Below, piece by piece: positions 56,181 through 64,000 of a stretch of DNA of 64,000 nucleotides. The stretch comes from Bradyrhizobium sp. G127 (lineage in GTDB: Bacteria; Pseudomonadota; Alphaproteobacteria; Rhizobiales; Xanthobacteraceae), in the NCBI RefSeq assembly GCF_021502575.1, contig NZ_JAKFGN010000001.1, positions 868,001-932,000 on the forward strand, given 5' to 3'. Within the stretch, counting starts at the first letter, position 1; the number at the start of each line of letters is the position of its first letter. The position numbers were made by a program, and so were the translations under genes. The notes under the pieces were generated by a model that ran no database searches, had not been told where the DNA came from, and was given only the letters and a program-made list of their open reading frames with translations.

Positions 56181-56790
56181 GTGGTATTCTAGGCCCAGGA
56201 CACATATATTTTCTCGCGGATTGAAAGGATAACTGGTTCATTAGCGGCGCGCGGAGGCGTTGCAATGACTGTTTTTTGTTGTCGAAGGCGCAGATGCGCA
56301 GGATCCGCAGAAGACGATCTACAACAAGGCGCGAATGCTGGTTATCACTGCGCTAGCAAACAAATAGGCGCGCACGGTGTGAGCATTGTTCGCGCTTAAC
56401 GAAGTTTACCGAGCTCCCGCCGAGGCCGCCGCATAAGCAGCGTCGCAACGCGAGGTTGTCGATGGAGTAAAGGGCGAAGGCAGGTACGGCGCAACAGTCG
56501 ATGAGACGGGATCGGCATAACCCGATAGACTCACCCGGCTTCCAAGCACGCAGCTCTGATATGGAGTCGGTCCGCGAGCTCTCATACGGGCTTGCGGCAT
56601 CTTATGGTCGCATCATGAGGTAGGATAGATGACAGCGCCCGACTAAAGCGCGAATGTCAAAATCCCTATTGTTTCTCCGGGGAGTCCGCAGATGAGCCTA
56701 GATGCCGCCCTGGCAAGGGATCAGTTCTGTATCCGGCCGCGCCACGAAGGATTCGAGCGGTTCGCTCGGATGGGATCTTTTGACGAGAGC
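56181..56790. other. Intergenic between permease and regulator, no gene recognised
   Basis: About 600 bases. A short plus-strand stretch ending at a TAG at 56365-56367 (VEGADAQDPQKTIYNKARM) looks protein-like but lacks a start and has no known family, so it may be a gene remnant. The minus-strand frame at 56406-56600 shows no family signature. The permease and regulator converge here. Confidence 0.4.
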
Positions 56791-57522
56791 CTATCGTCTT
56801 GCGAGTATTTTTGGCTCTCCCAACAGCGTCTCCCAAGTTTCTATGGTCTGGGACAGGTGCTCATTCATTTTCTGTTCTGCCTGACCGACGCGACGCCCCT
56901 CAATGGCATCAAGAATCTTGCAGTGATCTTCATAGGAGCTGCGACCGCGGTTGCGATCGGAAAAATAGATGCGGCGGCGTTGTCTGGATAGTTCATAGAA
57001 TGATTTTACGACGCGGAGCAGGATATCATTTTTGGTGGCGGCAAAGATGGCCAGGTGAAATGCTTCATCTTCAAGCTCGATCGTCTGCTTTCTGGAGAGG
57101 CGCTTCTCGGTGTCGTTCAGAATGGTGCGAAGATCGCAGATGTTGGCAGATGTCCTACGAGTGCAGGCCAATCTGGCGGCCTGCACTTCGAGCATGCGTC
57201 GCACCTCGAAGACATCGGCGATTTCGTTTGACTGGAAAAGAAGGCCTGACTCGGCATAAAGGACGAGAGCCTCGATGCTGCTTTCGTTTGAATTTCGCAG
57301 GTATATGCCAGAGTTTGGCCGTCTCTCGATGACACGCATGGCTTCGAGAGCAGCCAGCGCCTCACGGACAGCGCCGCGACTTGTGTCGAACTTCTCTGCG
57401 AAGTCTCGTTCGGACGGTAGACGTTCAGCGGGCTGATAGTGGCGCTCGCGGATGAACGAGAGGATTTTTCCGATGGTGTTCGAGGGAGGCTCAGGATTGT
57501 TGGTTCGATTTCGTTCTGTCAT
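56791..57522 (-). CDS. FadR-type GntR regulator, candidate regulator of the catabolic cluster
   Basis: 243 residues. A winged HTH (about 15-80, IREAHY-like IRERHYQPAERLPSERDFAEKF then RGAVREALAALEA) is followed by a helical FCD domain. TTGGT-type operators occur on five intergenic regions nearby, one at the gor start. FCD regulators bind ATTGGTnnnACCAAT-type sites, so this is the best candidate repressor. Ligand unknown. Confidence 0.87.
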   Translation of the reverse strand: MTERNRTNNPEPPSNTIGKILSFIRERHYQPAERLPSERDFAEKFDTSRGAVREALAALEAMRVIERRPNSGIYLRNSNESSIEALVLYAESGLLFQSNEIADVFEVRRMLEVQAARLACTRRTSANICDLRTILNDTEKRLSRKQTIELEDEAFHLAIFAATKNDILLRVVKSFYELSRQRRRIYFSDRNRGRSSYEDHCKILDAIEGRRVGQAEQKMNEHLSQTIETWETLLGEPKILARR

Positions 57523-57718
57523 TGCGTTTACTCTTTCTAGCCTGCGTCCAGGGAAGCCCGTCTGCTAAGCCGCCGCGCACCCGGGTGCCTGCAGATAGCC
57601 ACCAATCTGAGTGATGTTCACTCTAGTCGATAGTTGATGATGTTGCAGTTACTTTGCGCGAATCCCGATCCGCAGGATAATAACGCTCTGCTAATTACGT
57701 CTTCGCACGGTCGATCGC

Positions 57719-57758
57719 TTGATTCCGGCGTACTGGTTATATAAGATTGGTATACCAA
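57719..57758 (+). promoter_or_regulatory. gor promoter with perfect TTGGTATACCAA operator
   Basis: TTGATT (57719-57724), 17 bases and TAAGAT (57742-57747) form a promoter. The perfect palindrome TTGGTATACCAA (57747-57758) lies on the transcription start, 32 bases before the gene start. A repressor bound here would block initiation. Confidence 0.75.
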
Positions 57759-57789
57759 ATAGGTACGACCGAAAAGAGCGCGCACTGGT

Positions 57790-59175
57790 ATGTCTGATTT
57801 TGATGTCGATCTGTTTGTGATCGGCGGCGGTTCGGGTGGCGTTCGCGCCGCGCGGATCGCGGCCAGTTACGGTGCCAAGGTTATGCTTGCCGAAGAGTAT
57901 CGCATGGGCGGCACCTGCGTGATCCGCGGTTGCGTGCCGAAGAAGCTGTTCGTCTACGCCTCGCACGTCCGTGAGGAAATCAGCGACGCTGCGGGTTTCG
58001 GATGGAGCATCCCCTCCGCGACGTTCGACTGGCCGGTGCTGGTCGCCAACAAGGATAAGGAAATCGCACGATTGGAGGCCGCCTATACGGCCAATGCCGA
58101 GAAGGCCGGGGCGCGGGTCGTCAAGGCTCGTGCGGTGTTCGAGGATGCGTATACGCTGCGCCTTTCGACCGGCGAAACGGTGCGGGCGAGATACATCCTG
58201 GTCGCCACCGGAAGCGCGCCGAGCCACGGCGCGGCCATTCCGGGCATCGAGCACGTCATCTCGTCGAACGAGGTCTTCCACCTGCCGACATTCCCGAAAC
58301 GCATCGTGATCCAGGGTGGCGGCTACATCGCGCTGGAGTGTGCCTGCATCTTCGCCGGCCTCGGCTCCGACGTGACGCTGGTCTATCGCGGCGACAACAT
58401 TCTGCGGGGGTTCGACGAGGACGTCCGCGCGCATGTGCGCGGAGAGGTCGAGAAGGCGGGTATCACCATTCTCACCGGCTGCACGGTGAGCAAGATCGAG
58501 AAGCACGGCGAGGTCTTCACCGCGTATCTGTCGGAAGGATCGCGCATCGCGGCCGATCAGGTGCTGTTCGCCATCGGCCGTCATCCGAACGTCAAGGGTC
58601 TCGGGCTCGAGAAGGCCGGCGTGGCGCTCGGTCCGACCAATGGCGGCATCGCCGTCGACAGCTTCTCACAAAGCAATGTGTCGCACATCTATGCGGTGGG
58701 CGACGTCACCAACCGGATCAATCTCACGCCGGTTGCGATCCGCGAAGGACATGCCTTCGCCGATACGGTGTTTGGCAAGCGTCCAGTACGCGTCGATCAT
58801 CTCGATATTTCGACTGCGGTGTTCTCACAGCCGCAGGTAGGAACGGTCGGGCTGACCGAAGCCGAGGCGAGGGCGCGGTTCACTCACGTGGACATCTACA
58901 AGACCGATTTCAGGCCGATCAAGGCAACACTGTCGGGTAGCGGAGCTCGCGTCCTGATGAAGCTGATCGTGGATGGAACATCCGATCGCGTTATCGGGTG
59001 TCACATTGTCGGGCCGGAAGCCGCCGAGATCGTTCAGGCTGTTGCCATCGCTGTTAAGATGAAGGCGACCAAGGCTGATTTCGACGCCACCATGGCGCTG
59101 CACCCCACCTCTGCGGAGGAACTCGTGACCATGCGCACGCCGACGCAGCGTCACGTTCGCCAAGCGGCGGAATAG
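57790..59175 (+). CDS. gor: Glutathione reductase-type flavoprotein
   Basis: 461 residues. FAD site GGGSGGVRAAR, redox pair Cys43-Cys48 (GTCVIRGC), NAD(P)H site IQGGGYIALE, ATPV-like AVGDVTN, and the active-site HPTSAEE with His near 438. It matches glutathione-disulphide reductase. Its placement under the cluster operator, not near unrelated core genes, suggests a thiol-linked step in this pathway. Confidence 0.9.
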   Translation: MSDFDVDLFVIGGGSGGVRAARIAASYGAKVMLAEEYRMGGTCVIRGCVPKKLFVYASHVREEISDAAGFGWSIPSATFDWPVLVANKDKEIARLEAAYTANAEKAGARVVKARAVFEDAYTLRLSTGETVRARYILVATGSAPSHGAAIPGIEHVISSNEVFHLPTFPKRIVIQGGGYIALECACIFAGLGSDVTLVYRGDNILRGFDEDVRAHVRGEVEKAGITILTGCTVSKIEKHGEVFTAYLSEGSRIAADQVLFAIGRHPNVKGLGLEKAGVALGPTNGGIAVDSFSQSNVSHIYAVGDVTNRINLTPVAIREGHAFADTVFGKRPVRVDHLDISTAVFSQPQVGTVGLTEAEARARFTHVDIYKTDFRPIKATLSGSGARVLMKLIVDGTSDRVIGCHIVGPEAAEIVQAVAIAVKMKATKADFDATMALHPTSAEELVTMRTPTQRHVRQAAE

Positions 59176-59273
59176 GCAGCTCAGAACTGTCTTTCCGCCC
59201 TGACATACCGGACGTCAGAAATCTGCGGATCGGCGCGGACTTGTCAAATACGGGTTGACAGGACTTAGTTAAA

Positions 59274-59296
59274 TATACCAAATTGGTATTACCAAT
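59274..59296. promoter_or_regulatory. Double palindromic operator before acyl-CoA ligase
   Basis: ATACCAA-A-TTGGTAT (59275-59289) and ATTGGTA-T-TACCAAT (59282-59296) are two perfect 15-base palindromes sharing one half-site. The unit ACCAAATTGG-TATT-ACCAAT matches the CoA-transferase operator except for the 4-base spacer. Confidence 0.75.
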
Positions 59297-59410
59297 ACGG
59301 CGAATAATTTCAATGATGGCGAACGCGCATCCCGCTATGACGAATTTTCATCGCGACGCGGATGCCGGTTGTTGAGTTTCAGCCCTGACCGGGAAGATGG
59401 ATCGGCGAAA

Positions 59411-60952
59411 ATGGATTTGATATCAAACCTGCCGCCCCGCATTCACGAGATACTTGATGAGGGTGCAAGGGGGGACGTTTCTCGCGTTGCGTTTACCGAC
59501 GAACATGGTGTCGTATGGTCTTATCGCCGTCTGATCGACACGGTCGAGCTTGTTGCCATTGAAATGAGCCGGCTCGGTATTCGTCCGGGCGATCGAGTCA
59601 TGATCGTGTGTGAAAATTCAATCGCGGCAATCGTATTGCTGTATGCGTTGAGTCGAATCGACGCATGGGCGGTCGTCACAAACGCGCGGCTCAGTCAGCA
59701 TGAGTTGGACTTGATCGAGAACGACTGCCAACCGCGGCGTGTGTTCTATACTCATGCTATTTCACCTGAGGCAGATGCTCATGCATGTCGCCGGCGTGCC
59801 GATATCGAGTCGTTCATCGGGATAGGTGAGATGAAAATCGGAAGGCTTGATGCAGATTCTGTCGCGGAAAGGGTTCATCGGGATTCCTCACGGCAGGTTG
59901 CCGTTGTTATCTATAAGACGGGCACCACCGGGCGCCCAAAAGGAGTGATGCTTAGTCATCGCAGCCTTGCGTTTGTCGCGTGCCGCGGCAAAAGAACCGA
60001 TACAATTCGTTCGGACGACGTCTCGCTGTGCGTGATGCCGATTTCCCATTCGTATGGGCTTACGCTCTTGCAGGGCATGCTTTTTGCGGGTGCGCATCTG
60101 AGAATCATGCCAAGATTCGCACTTGCGCAGGCGATCGATGCCATCGCCGACGGGGCGCTTACGATTTTTGCCACCGTACCAGCGTTGCTGTCGCGTATCG
60201 TCGCTCACGTCGATCAAGCTGGCCTTCAGCTCACACCGAACAGGCTCCGATATGTTTATAGTGGTACCGCTCCGCTGGACCTTTCATTGCGCCAGAACGT
60301 CGAACGTGTGTTCGGGGTGGTTCTCCACAATGGTTATGGTCTCACCGAAACGTCGCCCACGATCAGCCGGACGCAGTACGCAATGGGCAGAGACGAAGTC
60401 AACATTGGTCCCCCCATCCCAGGAGTCGAGATCAAGATTGTCGGAGCGGACGGTCATGAGGTTGAAGAGGGTTTGCCGGGAGAACTTCTCGTGCGAGGAC
60501 CAAATGTCATGCTTGGCTATTATGGCCAGCCGGAGCTTACCGCAGAGGTTATCGATGAGCAGGGCTATTTGAAGACCGGCGATATTGTCAGCCGCAATAC
60601 GAGCGGCGAATTGATCGTCCAAGGCCGATCAAAGGAATTGATCATTCGCTCGGGGTTCAATGTGTACCCGCCTGAGATCGAAGCGGTTCTCAACACGCAT
60701 CCGACGGTTCTCAACTCTGCCGTCGTTGGACGATCGGTTGAGGGCAATGAGGAGATCATAGCCTTTGTGCAGCCGGTTCCTGGAGGTTCCGTCGAGACCA
60801 ACGACCTGTTCACGTTCATCGAGGGACAGTTGGCCAGATACAAGAAGCCTCAGCAGATCATCGTGATGCAGCAGCTGCCGGTCGCGCCAAACGGCAAGAT
60901 CAGAAAGCATGATTTGAAGAAGTACGCTGAAGCGTCGGCGCTTTCGGTCTAG
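59411..60952 (+). CDS. Class I adenylate-forming acyl-CoA ligase-like enzyme
   Basis: 513 residues from ATG 59411; the 14-codon TTG extension is not preferred. The AMP-binding P-loop is TGTTGRPKG, the adenine loop GYGLTETSP, and the catalytic Lys is in the final GKIRKHDLKK. The family activates a carboxylate as acyl-AMP then acyl-CoA. It probably activates an acid made by the following aldehyde dehydrogenase. Confidence 0.88.
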   Translation: MDLISNLPPRIHEILDEGARGDVSRVAFTDEHGVVWSYRRLIDTVELVAIEMSRLGIRPGDRVMIVCENSIAAIVLLYALSRIDAWAVVTNARLSQHELDLIENDCQPRRVFYTHAISPEADAHACRRRADIESFIGIGEMKIGRLDADSVAERVHRDSSRQVAVVIYKTGTTGRPKGVMLSHRSLAFVACRGKRTDTIRSDDVSLCVMPISHSYGLTLLQGMLFAGAHLRIMPRFALAQAIDAIADGALTIFATVPALLSRIVAHVDQAGLQLTPNRLRYVYSGTAPLDLSLRQNVERVFGVVLHNGYGLTETSPTISRTQYAMGRDEVNIGPPIPGVEIKIVGADGHEVEEGLPGELLVRGPNVMLGYYGQPELTAEVIDEQGYLKTGDIVSRNTSGELIVQGRSKELIIRSGFNVYPPEIEAVLNTHPTVLNSAVVGRSVEGNEEIIAFVQPVPGGSVETNDLFTFIEGQLARYKKPQQIIVMQQLPVAPNGKIRKHDLKKYAEASALSV

Positions 60953-60986
60953 TCATTCCAAATCGTTTAATCCCCATCGAAGGCCA

Positions 60987-62447
60987 ATGGACATCGCCAT
61001 GAAGCAGGAACGGACCTATCCGGACGTCAAAATGTTCATCGACGGGGCCTGGTGCGACGGGTCGCAAGGCAAAACTGGGGCCGTGCTGAATCCAGCGACC
61101 GGGCTTGCGATTGGGTGTGTTCCGCACGCTTCTATTGACGACCTTGATCGCGCGTTGGATGCCGCATCACGCGGCTTCAGTATATGGCGCAAGACGTCGG
61201 CGTTCGACCGCTACAAGCTCATGCGGTCGGCTGCCGAAAAGCTGCGCGAGCGGTCCGGTGAAATCGCTCGCATTCTTACGCTCGAGCAGGGAAAGCCCCT
61301 GGCGGAAGCGAAGCTGGAGGTGCTGCTCGGCGCGGACATCATCGACTGGTTTGCCGAGGAAGCTCGTCGATCCTACGGCCGCGCTATTCCTTCGCGTTCT
61401 GAGGGGGTGCAGCAATTCGTGATCAAGGAGCCGGTCGGGCCGGTGGCGGCGTTCACGCCGTGGAATTTTCCGATCAATCAGGCCGTCCGCAAGATCTCTG
61501 CTGCAATCGCGGCTGGTTGCTCCGTGATTCTCAAGGGGCCAGAGGAGACACCGGCCAGTTGCGCTGCTCTGGTGCAGGCCTACGCCGATGCCGGTCTGCC
61601 ACCCGGCGTGCTCAATCTGGTTTTCGGCGTGCCCGCTGAGGTATCTTCCTATCTGATCGCTCACCCGCTCATTCGCAAGATTTCCTTCACCGGCTCGACC
61701 CAGGTCGGCAAGCAGCTTGCCGCTCTGGCGGGAAGCCATATGAAGCGTGTGACGATGGAATTGGGAGGCCATGCGCCGGCGCTCGTGTTCGGCGATGCGG
61801 ACGTGAAGGAGTCAGCCAGACTGCTGTCTGCAGCGAAGTTCAGGAACGCCGGCCAAGTTTGCGTCTCGCCCACGCGTTTCATCGTGCACAAAAGCGTCTA
61901 CGAGGAGTTCGTCGATCACTTCACGTCGGCTGCGAAGAATCTGGTCGTTGGCGACGGTCTTGATGCAGCGAGCCAGATGGGTCCGCTGGCCAATCATCGC
62001 CGCATAGAGGCGATGGAGGCCTTTATCGCCGACGCTATCTCGCGCGGCGGACGCGTCAGAGCGGGCGGAAAGAGAATCAGAAACGAGGGATTCTTCTTCG
62101 AGCCGACAGTTCTTACGGATGTCTCGCTGAACGCGCGCATCATGAACGAAGAGCCCTTCGGCCCCGTCGCCCCGATCAGCGCCTTCTCTGATCTGGATGA
62201 GGCCATAGCGGAGGCAAATCGTCTTCCATTTGGCCTCGCTGCCTATGCCTACACCAAATCGGCTTCCGTCATTGCTGCCATCAGCACGGGAGTCGAAAGC
62301 GGAATGATGTCGGTGAACCATCATGGCCTTGCGCTACCTGAAACGCCGTTTGGGGGCATCAAGGACTCCGGTTATGGCTCGGAGGGAGGGATCGAAGCCA
62401 TGGAGGCCTACTTGAACACCAAGTTCATAACTCAAATGAACGGTTAG
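60987..62447 (+). CDS. NAD(P)-dependent aldehyde dehydrogenase (succinate-semialdehyde type)
   Basis: 486 residues. Motifs are FTPWNFPINQ, ELGGHAP (active-site Glu) and NAGQVCVSPTRF (nucleophile Cys). They fit the SSADH-like ALDH group. It is 34 bases after the ligase gene, so likely in the same operon. It probably oxidises the aldehyde produced by the GMC enzyme. Confidence 0.92.
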   Translation: MDIAMKQERTYPDVKMFIDGAWCDGSQGKTGAVLNPATGLAIGCVPHASIDDLDRALDAASRGFSIWRKTSAFDRYKLMRSAAEKLRERSGEIARILTLEQGKPLAEAKLEVLLGADIIDWFAEEARRSYGRAIPSRSEGVQQFVIKEPVGPVAAFTPWNFPINQAVRKISAAIAAGCSVILKGPEETPASCAALVQAYADAGLPPGVLNLVFGVPAEVSSYLIAHPLIRKISFTGSTQVGKQLAALAGSHMKRVTMELGGHAPALVFGDADVKESARLLSAAKFRNAGQVCVSPTRFIVHKSVYEEFVDHFTSAAKNLVVGDGLDAASQMGPLANHRRIEAMEAFIADAISRGGRVRAGGKRIRNEGFFFEPTVLTDVSLNARIMNEEPFGPVAPISAFSDLDEAIAEANRLPFGLAAYAYTKSASVIAAISTGVESGMMSVNHHGLALPETPFGGIKDSGYGSEGGIEAMEAYLNTKFITQMNG

Positions 62448-62662
62448 CCTCACGCCGGCAATCGCTTGGCCTCGAAAGAGGCGCGAGATTCCCTCGCGAA
62501 ATCAAACTCTGAAGATGTTCAGAAACCTGAATCTGCGGGCTCGCTTGGCTGTGTCCGCATCAACGAAACGCGGGCCCAGCCACTGCAATGGTGGTCTACG
62601 GCGATGATGAAATCGAGCAGCCATTGAGTATGCGCTTGACAAAAAGCATCGTTTGGGTCTTT

Positions 62663-62675
62663 TTGGTAAGACCAA
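62663..62675. promoter_or_regulatory. TTGGT-AAG-ACCAA operator before FAD oxidase
   Basis: The palindrome TTGGTAAGACCAA is followed by TTTGG, giving a third half-site as in two other operators here. TTGACA lies upstream at 62636-62641. It is about 110 bases before the FAD-oxidase start. Confidence 0.6.
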
Positions 62676-62784
62676 TTTGGAAGGATCGGTAGGCTACCGT
62701 AGGTTTCTTTCCCGAGTGTCGGGAAGATGAATCAGTTCGGGTGGCTTTCTAGTTTAACACGAGCGAGAAGCAAGGAGCGAAGCA

Positions 62785-64000
62785 ATGAATGCACCGATAA
62801 GCGCGCCAAAGGGGCGCAGGAAGTTCTGGAGCTGGGGCTACGAAGGCCAGGATATCCCGCAGTCTGAAGTCGATTCGATGCACGAGCGGGTTGCGAAGCG
62901 CCTCGGGATGACCGACTTCACGATTCTCACAGATCCGACTCTTGACGAAATTGAGCTTCGTGCTCCGCGGATTCAGCCACCCGCCTCTTTGGCGAGTTTT
63001 TGCACAACCGAAAAATGGGATCGCGTTGCTCACACGTACGGCAAGAGCTTCCGCGACCTGGCAATGATCTACAAGCGCAAGTATCCGAATCCGCCGGACA
63101 TCGTGGCGTATCCTCGCGACGAAAAGGATATTGCGGCCGTTCTCGACTGGTGCGGCGAAAATGGGTACGCGGCCGTGCCTTTCGGTGGCGGATCGAGTGT
63201 CACAGGCGGTATCAATCCGCCGGATGACGGTCGCTACAAAGGAATCGTGACGATTGACCTTGAGAATTTTAACCAGGTGCTTGAGGTGGATCCGATTTCA
63301 CGCGCCGCTCGCATTCAAGGCGGCACGTTCGGTCCGTCGCTTGAGGCGCAGTTGAAGCCGCACGGGTTCACGTTACGCCATATTCCCCAATCTTGGGAGT
63401 TTTCGACCCTCGGCGGTTGGATCGCCACGCGCTCCTCCGGGCATTATGCGACCCACCTGACGCACATCGACGATATGGTGGAAAGTCTGCGCGTTGTGAC
63501 GCCGACCGGCACCATTGAGAACCGCCGTTTGCCGGGATCCGGCGCCGGCCCGAATCCTGACCGCGCCTTTATTGGTTCGGAAGGAACCCTCGGTATCATC
63601 ACAGAGGCGTGGATGCGTCTGCAGGGTCGGGTGGTCTTTCGTGCCAATGCTTCTGTCTCCTTCAAGACCTTTTACGAGGGGGCAAAGGCCGTTCGCCAGA
63701 TCACCCAGGCAGGTCTCTATCCTGCAAACTGCAGGTACCTGGATGAGAAGGATGCTTTCTTCTATGGAGCTGGCGATGGCACCGAGTCTATGCTCTTGAT
63801 CGGTTATGAGTCGGCGGATCATCCGGTCGATGCGTGGTTGGAACGGTCTCTAGAGATTTGCCGAGACTTTGGTGGCACGGTGAAGCAAAAGGCCGGATCC
63901 GGTGGCGAGGCCCTCGAAACCAGTCGCTCGGGTGCGCAGGGGAGTTGGCGCAATCAGTTCCGATATCTTCCGTATCTCATGCATGTGCGTGCGGCGATGG
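62785..64000 (+). CDS. FAD-binding oxidase, vanillyl-alcohol-oxidase fold (partial)
   Basis: The frame from ATG 62785 (AAGGAG before it) is open to the window end. It begins MNAPISAPKGRRKFWSWGY and contains the FAD-binding motif VPFGGGSSVTGG, then a second FAD segment with IGSEGTLGIITEAW. The N-terminal part resembles alkyl-dihydroxyacetone-phosphate synthase-like oxidases. Family members oxidise hydroxy-acids or handle alkyl-ether chemistry. The C-terminus is missing. Confidence 0.87.
   Translation, partial: MNAPISAPKGRRKFWSWGYEGQDIPQSEVDSMHERVAKRLGMTDFTILTDPTLDEIELRAPRIQPPASLASFCTTEKWDRVAHTYGKSFRDLAMIYKRKYPNPPDIVAYPRDEKDIAAVLDWCGENGYAAVPFGGGSSVTGGINPPDDGRYKGIVTIDLENFNQVLEVDPISRAARIQGGTFGPSLEAQLKPHGFTLRHIPQSWEFSTLGGWIATRSSGHYATHLTHIDDMVESLRVVTPTGTIENRRLPGSGAGPNPDRAFIGSEGTLGIITEAWMRLQGRVVFRANASVSFKTFYEGAKAVRQITQAGLYPANCRYLDEKDAFFYGAGDGTESMLLIGYESADHPVDAWLERSLEICRDFGGTVKQKAGSGGEALETSRSGAQGSWRNQFRYLPYLMHVRAAM

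Noticed and set aside
56279-56367. Short protein-like stretch ending at a TAG
   Set aside because: It has no start codon, no ribosome site and no recognised family; it is at most a fragment.
1-64000. CRISPR array
   Set aside because: No regularly spaced identical repeats were seen; the repeats present are dispersed palindromes.

Overview
The window is bacterial DNA. Its first 30 kb look like the chromosome of a high-GC alphaproteobacterium of the Bradyrhizobium / Rhodopseudomonas / Afipia group. The evidence is the gene content (HpnK-type deacetylase, DUF2076, DUF2093, DUF4170 and DUF6101 proteins, a HisZ-HisG pair, a CpdR-type receiver, a fluoroacetate-dehalogenase-like hydrolase), the codon use, and several palindromic intergenic repeats typical of that family. 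No identification beyond family level is supported by sequence reading alone.

Region 1 (1-29.9 kb) is ordinary core genome: hopanoid/sugar-lipid genes (hpnK-like, GT2), histidine synthesis (hisZ-hisG, and hisN further on), rsmE, ubiA, pmbA/tldE, a CysQ-like phosphatase, an LPS block (DUF4170, DUF374 acyltransferase, waaA, lpxK), xseA, purD, tadA, an rluB-like synthase with a very long disordered N-terminus, rsmD, mutL, arfB, a TSUP exporter with a divergent LysR regulator, an N-formylglutamate amidohydrolase, cpdR and tRNA-Val(GAC). A compact candidate sRNA with three stem-loops and CCUCC-type motifs lies at about 28.04-28.13 kb.

Region 2 (29.9-42.2 kb) begins directly after the tRNA and is a mobile or defence-like island. 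It holds a large serine recombinase with its usual DUF2924/DUF3489 partners; a ParB-like protein, a ParB-methyltransferase fusion, a DUF5681 protein and a terminase large subunit with no other phage genes; a resolvase-like N-domain joined to an unknown C-domain; and an overlapping metallo-beta-lactamase-fold / RecB-type nuclease pair with a divergent XRE regulator. It ends in decayed IS fragments.

Region 3 (42.2-47.0 kb) has visibly lower GC. It is a self-contained CYP153-type P450 electron-transfer operon (2Fe-2S ferredoxin, P450, FAD ferredoxin reductase) under a near-consensus promoter, followed by a GntR/FCD regulator and bounded by IS remnants.

Region 4 (47.0-64 kb) is a catabolic cluster: hotdog-fold protein, GMC oxidoreductase, class III CoA-transferase, a four-gene ABC importer, a FadR/GntR regulator, glutathione-reductase-like flavoprotein, acyl-CoA-ligase-like enzyme, aldehyde dehydrogenase and a partial FAD-linked oxidase. 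Five intergenic regions here carry TTGG...CCAA operators, often with a third half-site and placed on recognisable promoters. This suggests one regulon under the FadR/GntR protein at 56.8-57.5 kb. A hydroxyl group oxidised to aldehyde and acid, then activated as a CoA ester, is the simplest reading; the substrate is unknown.
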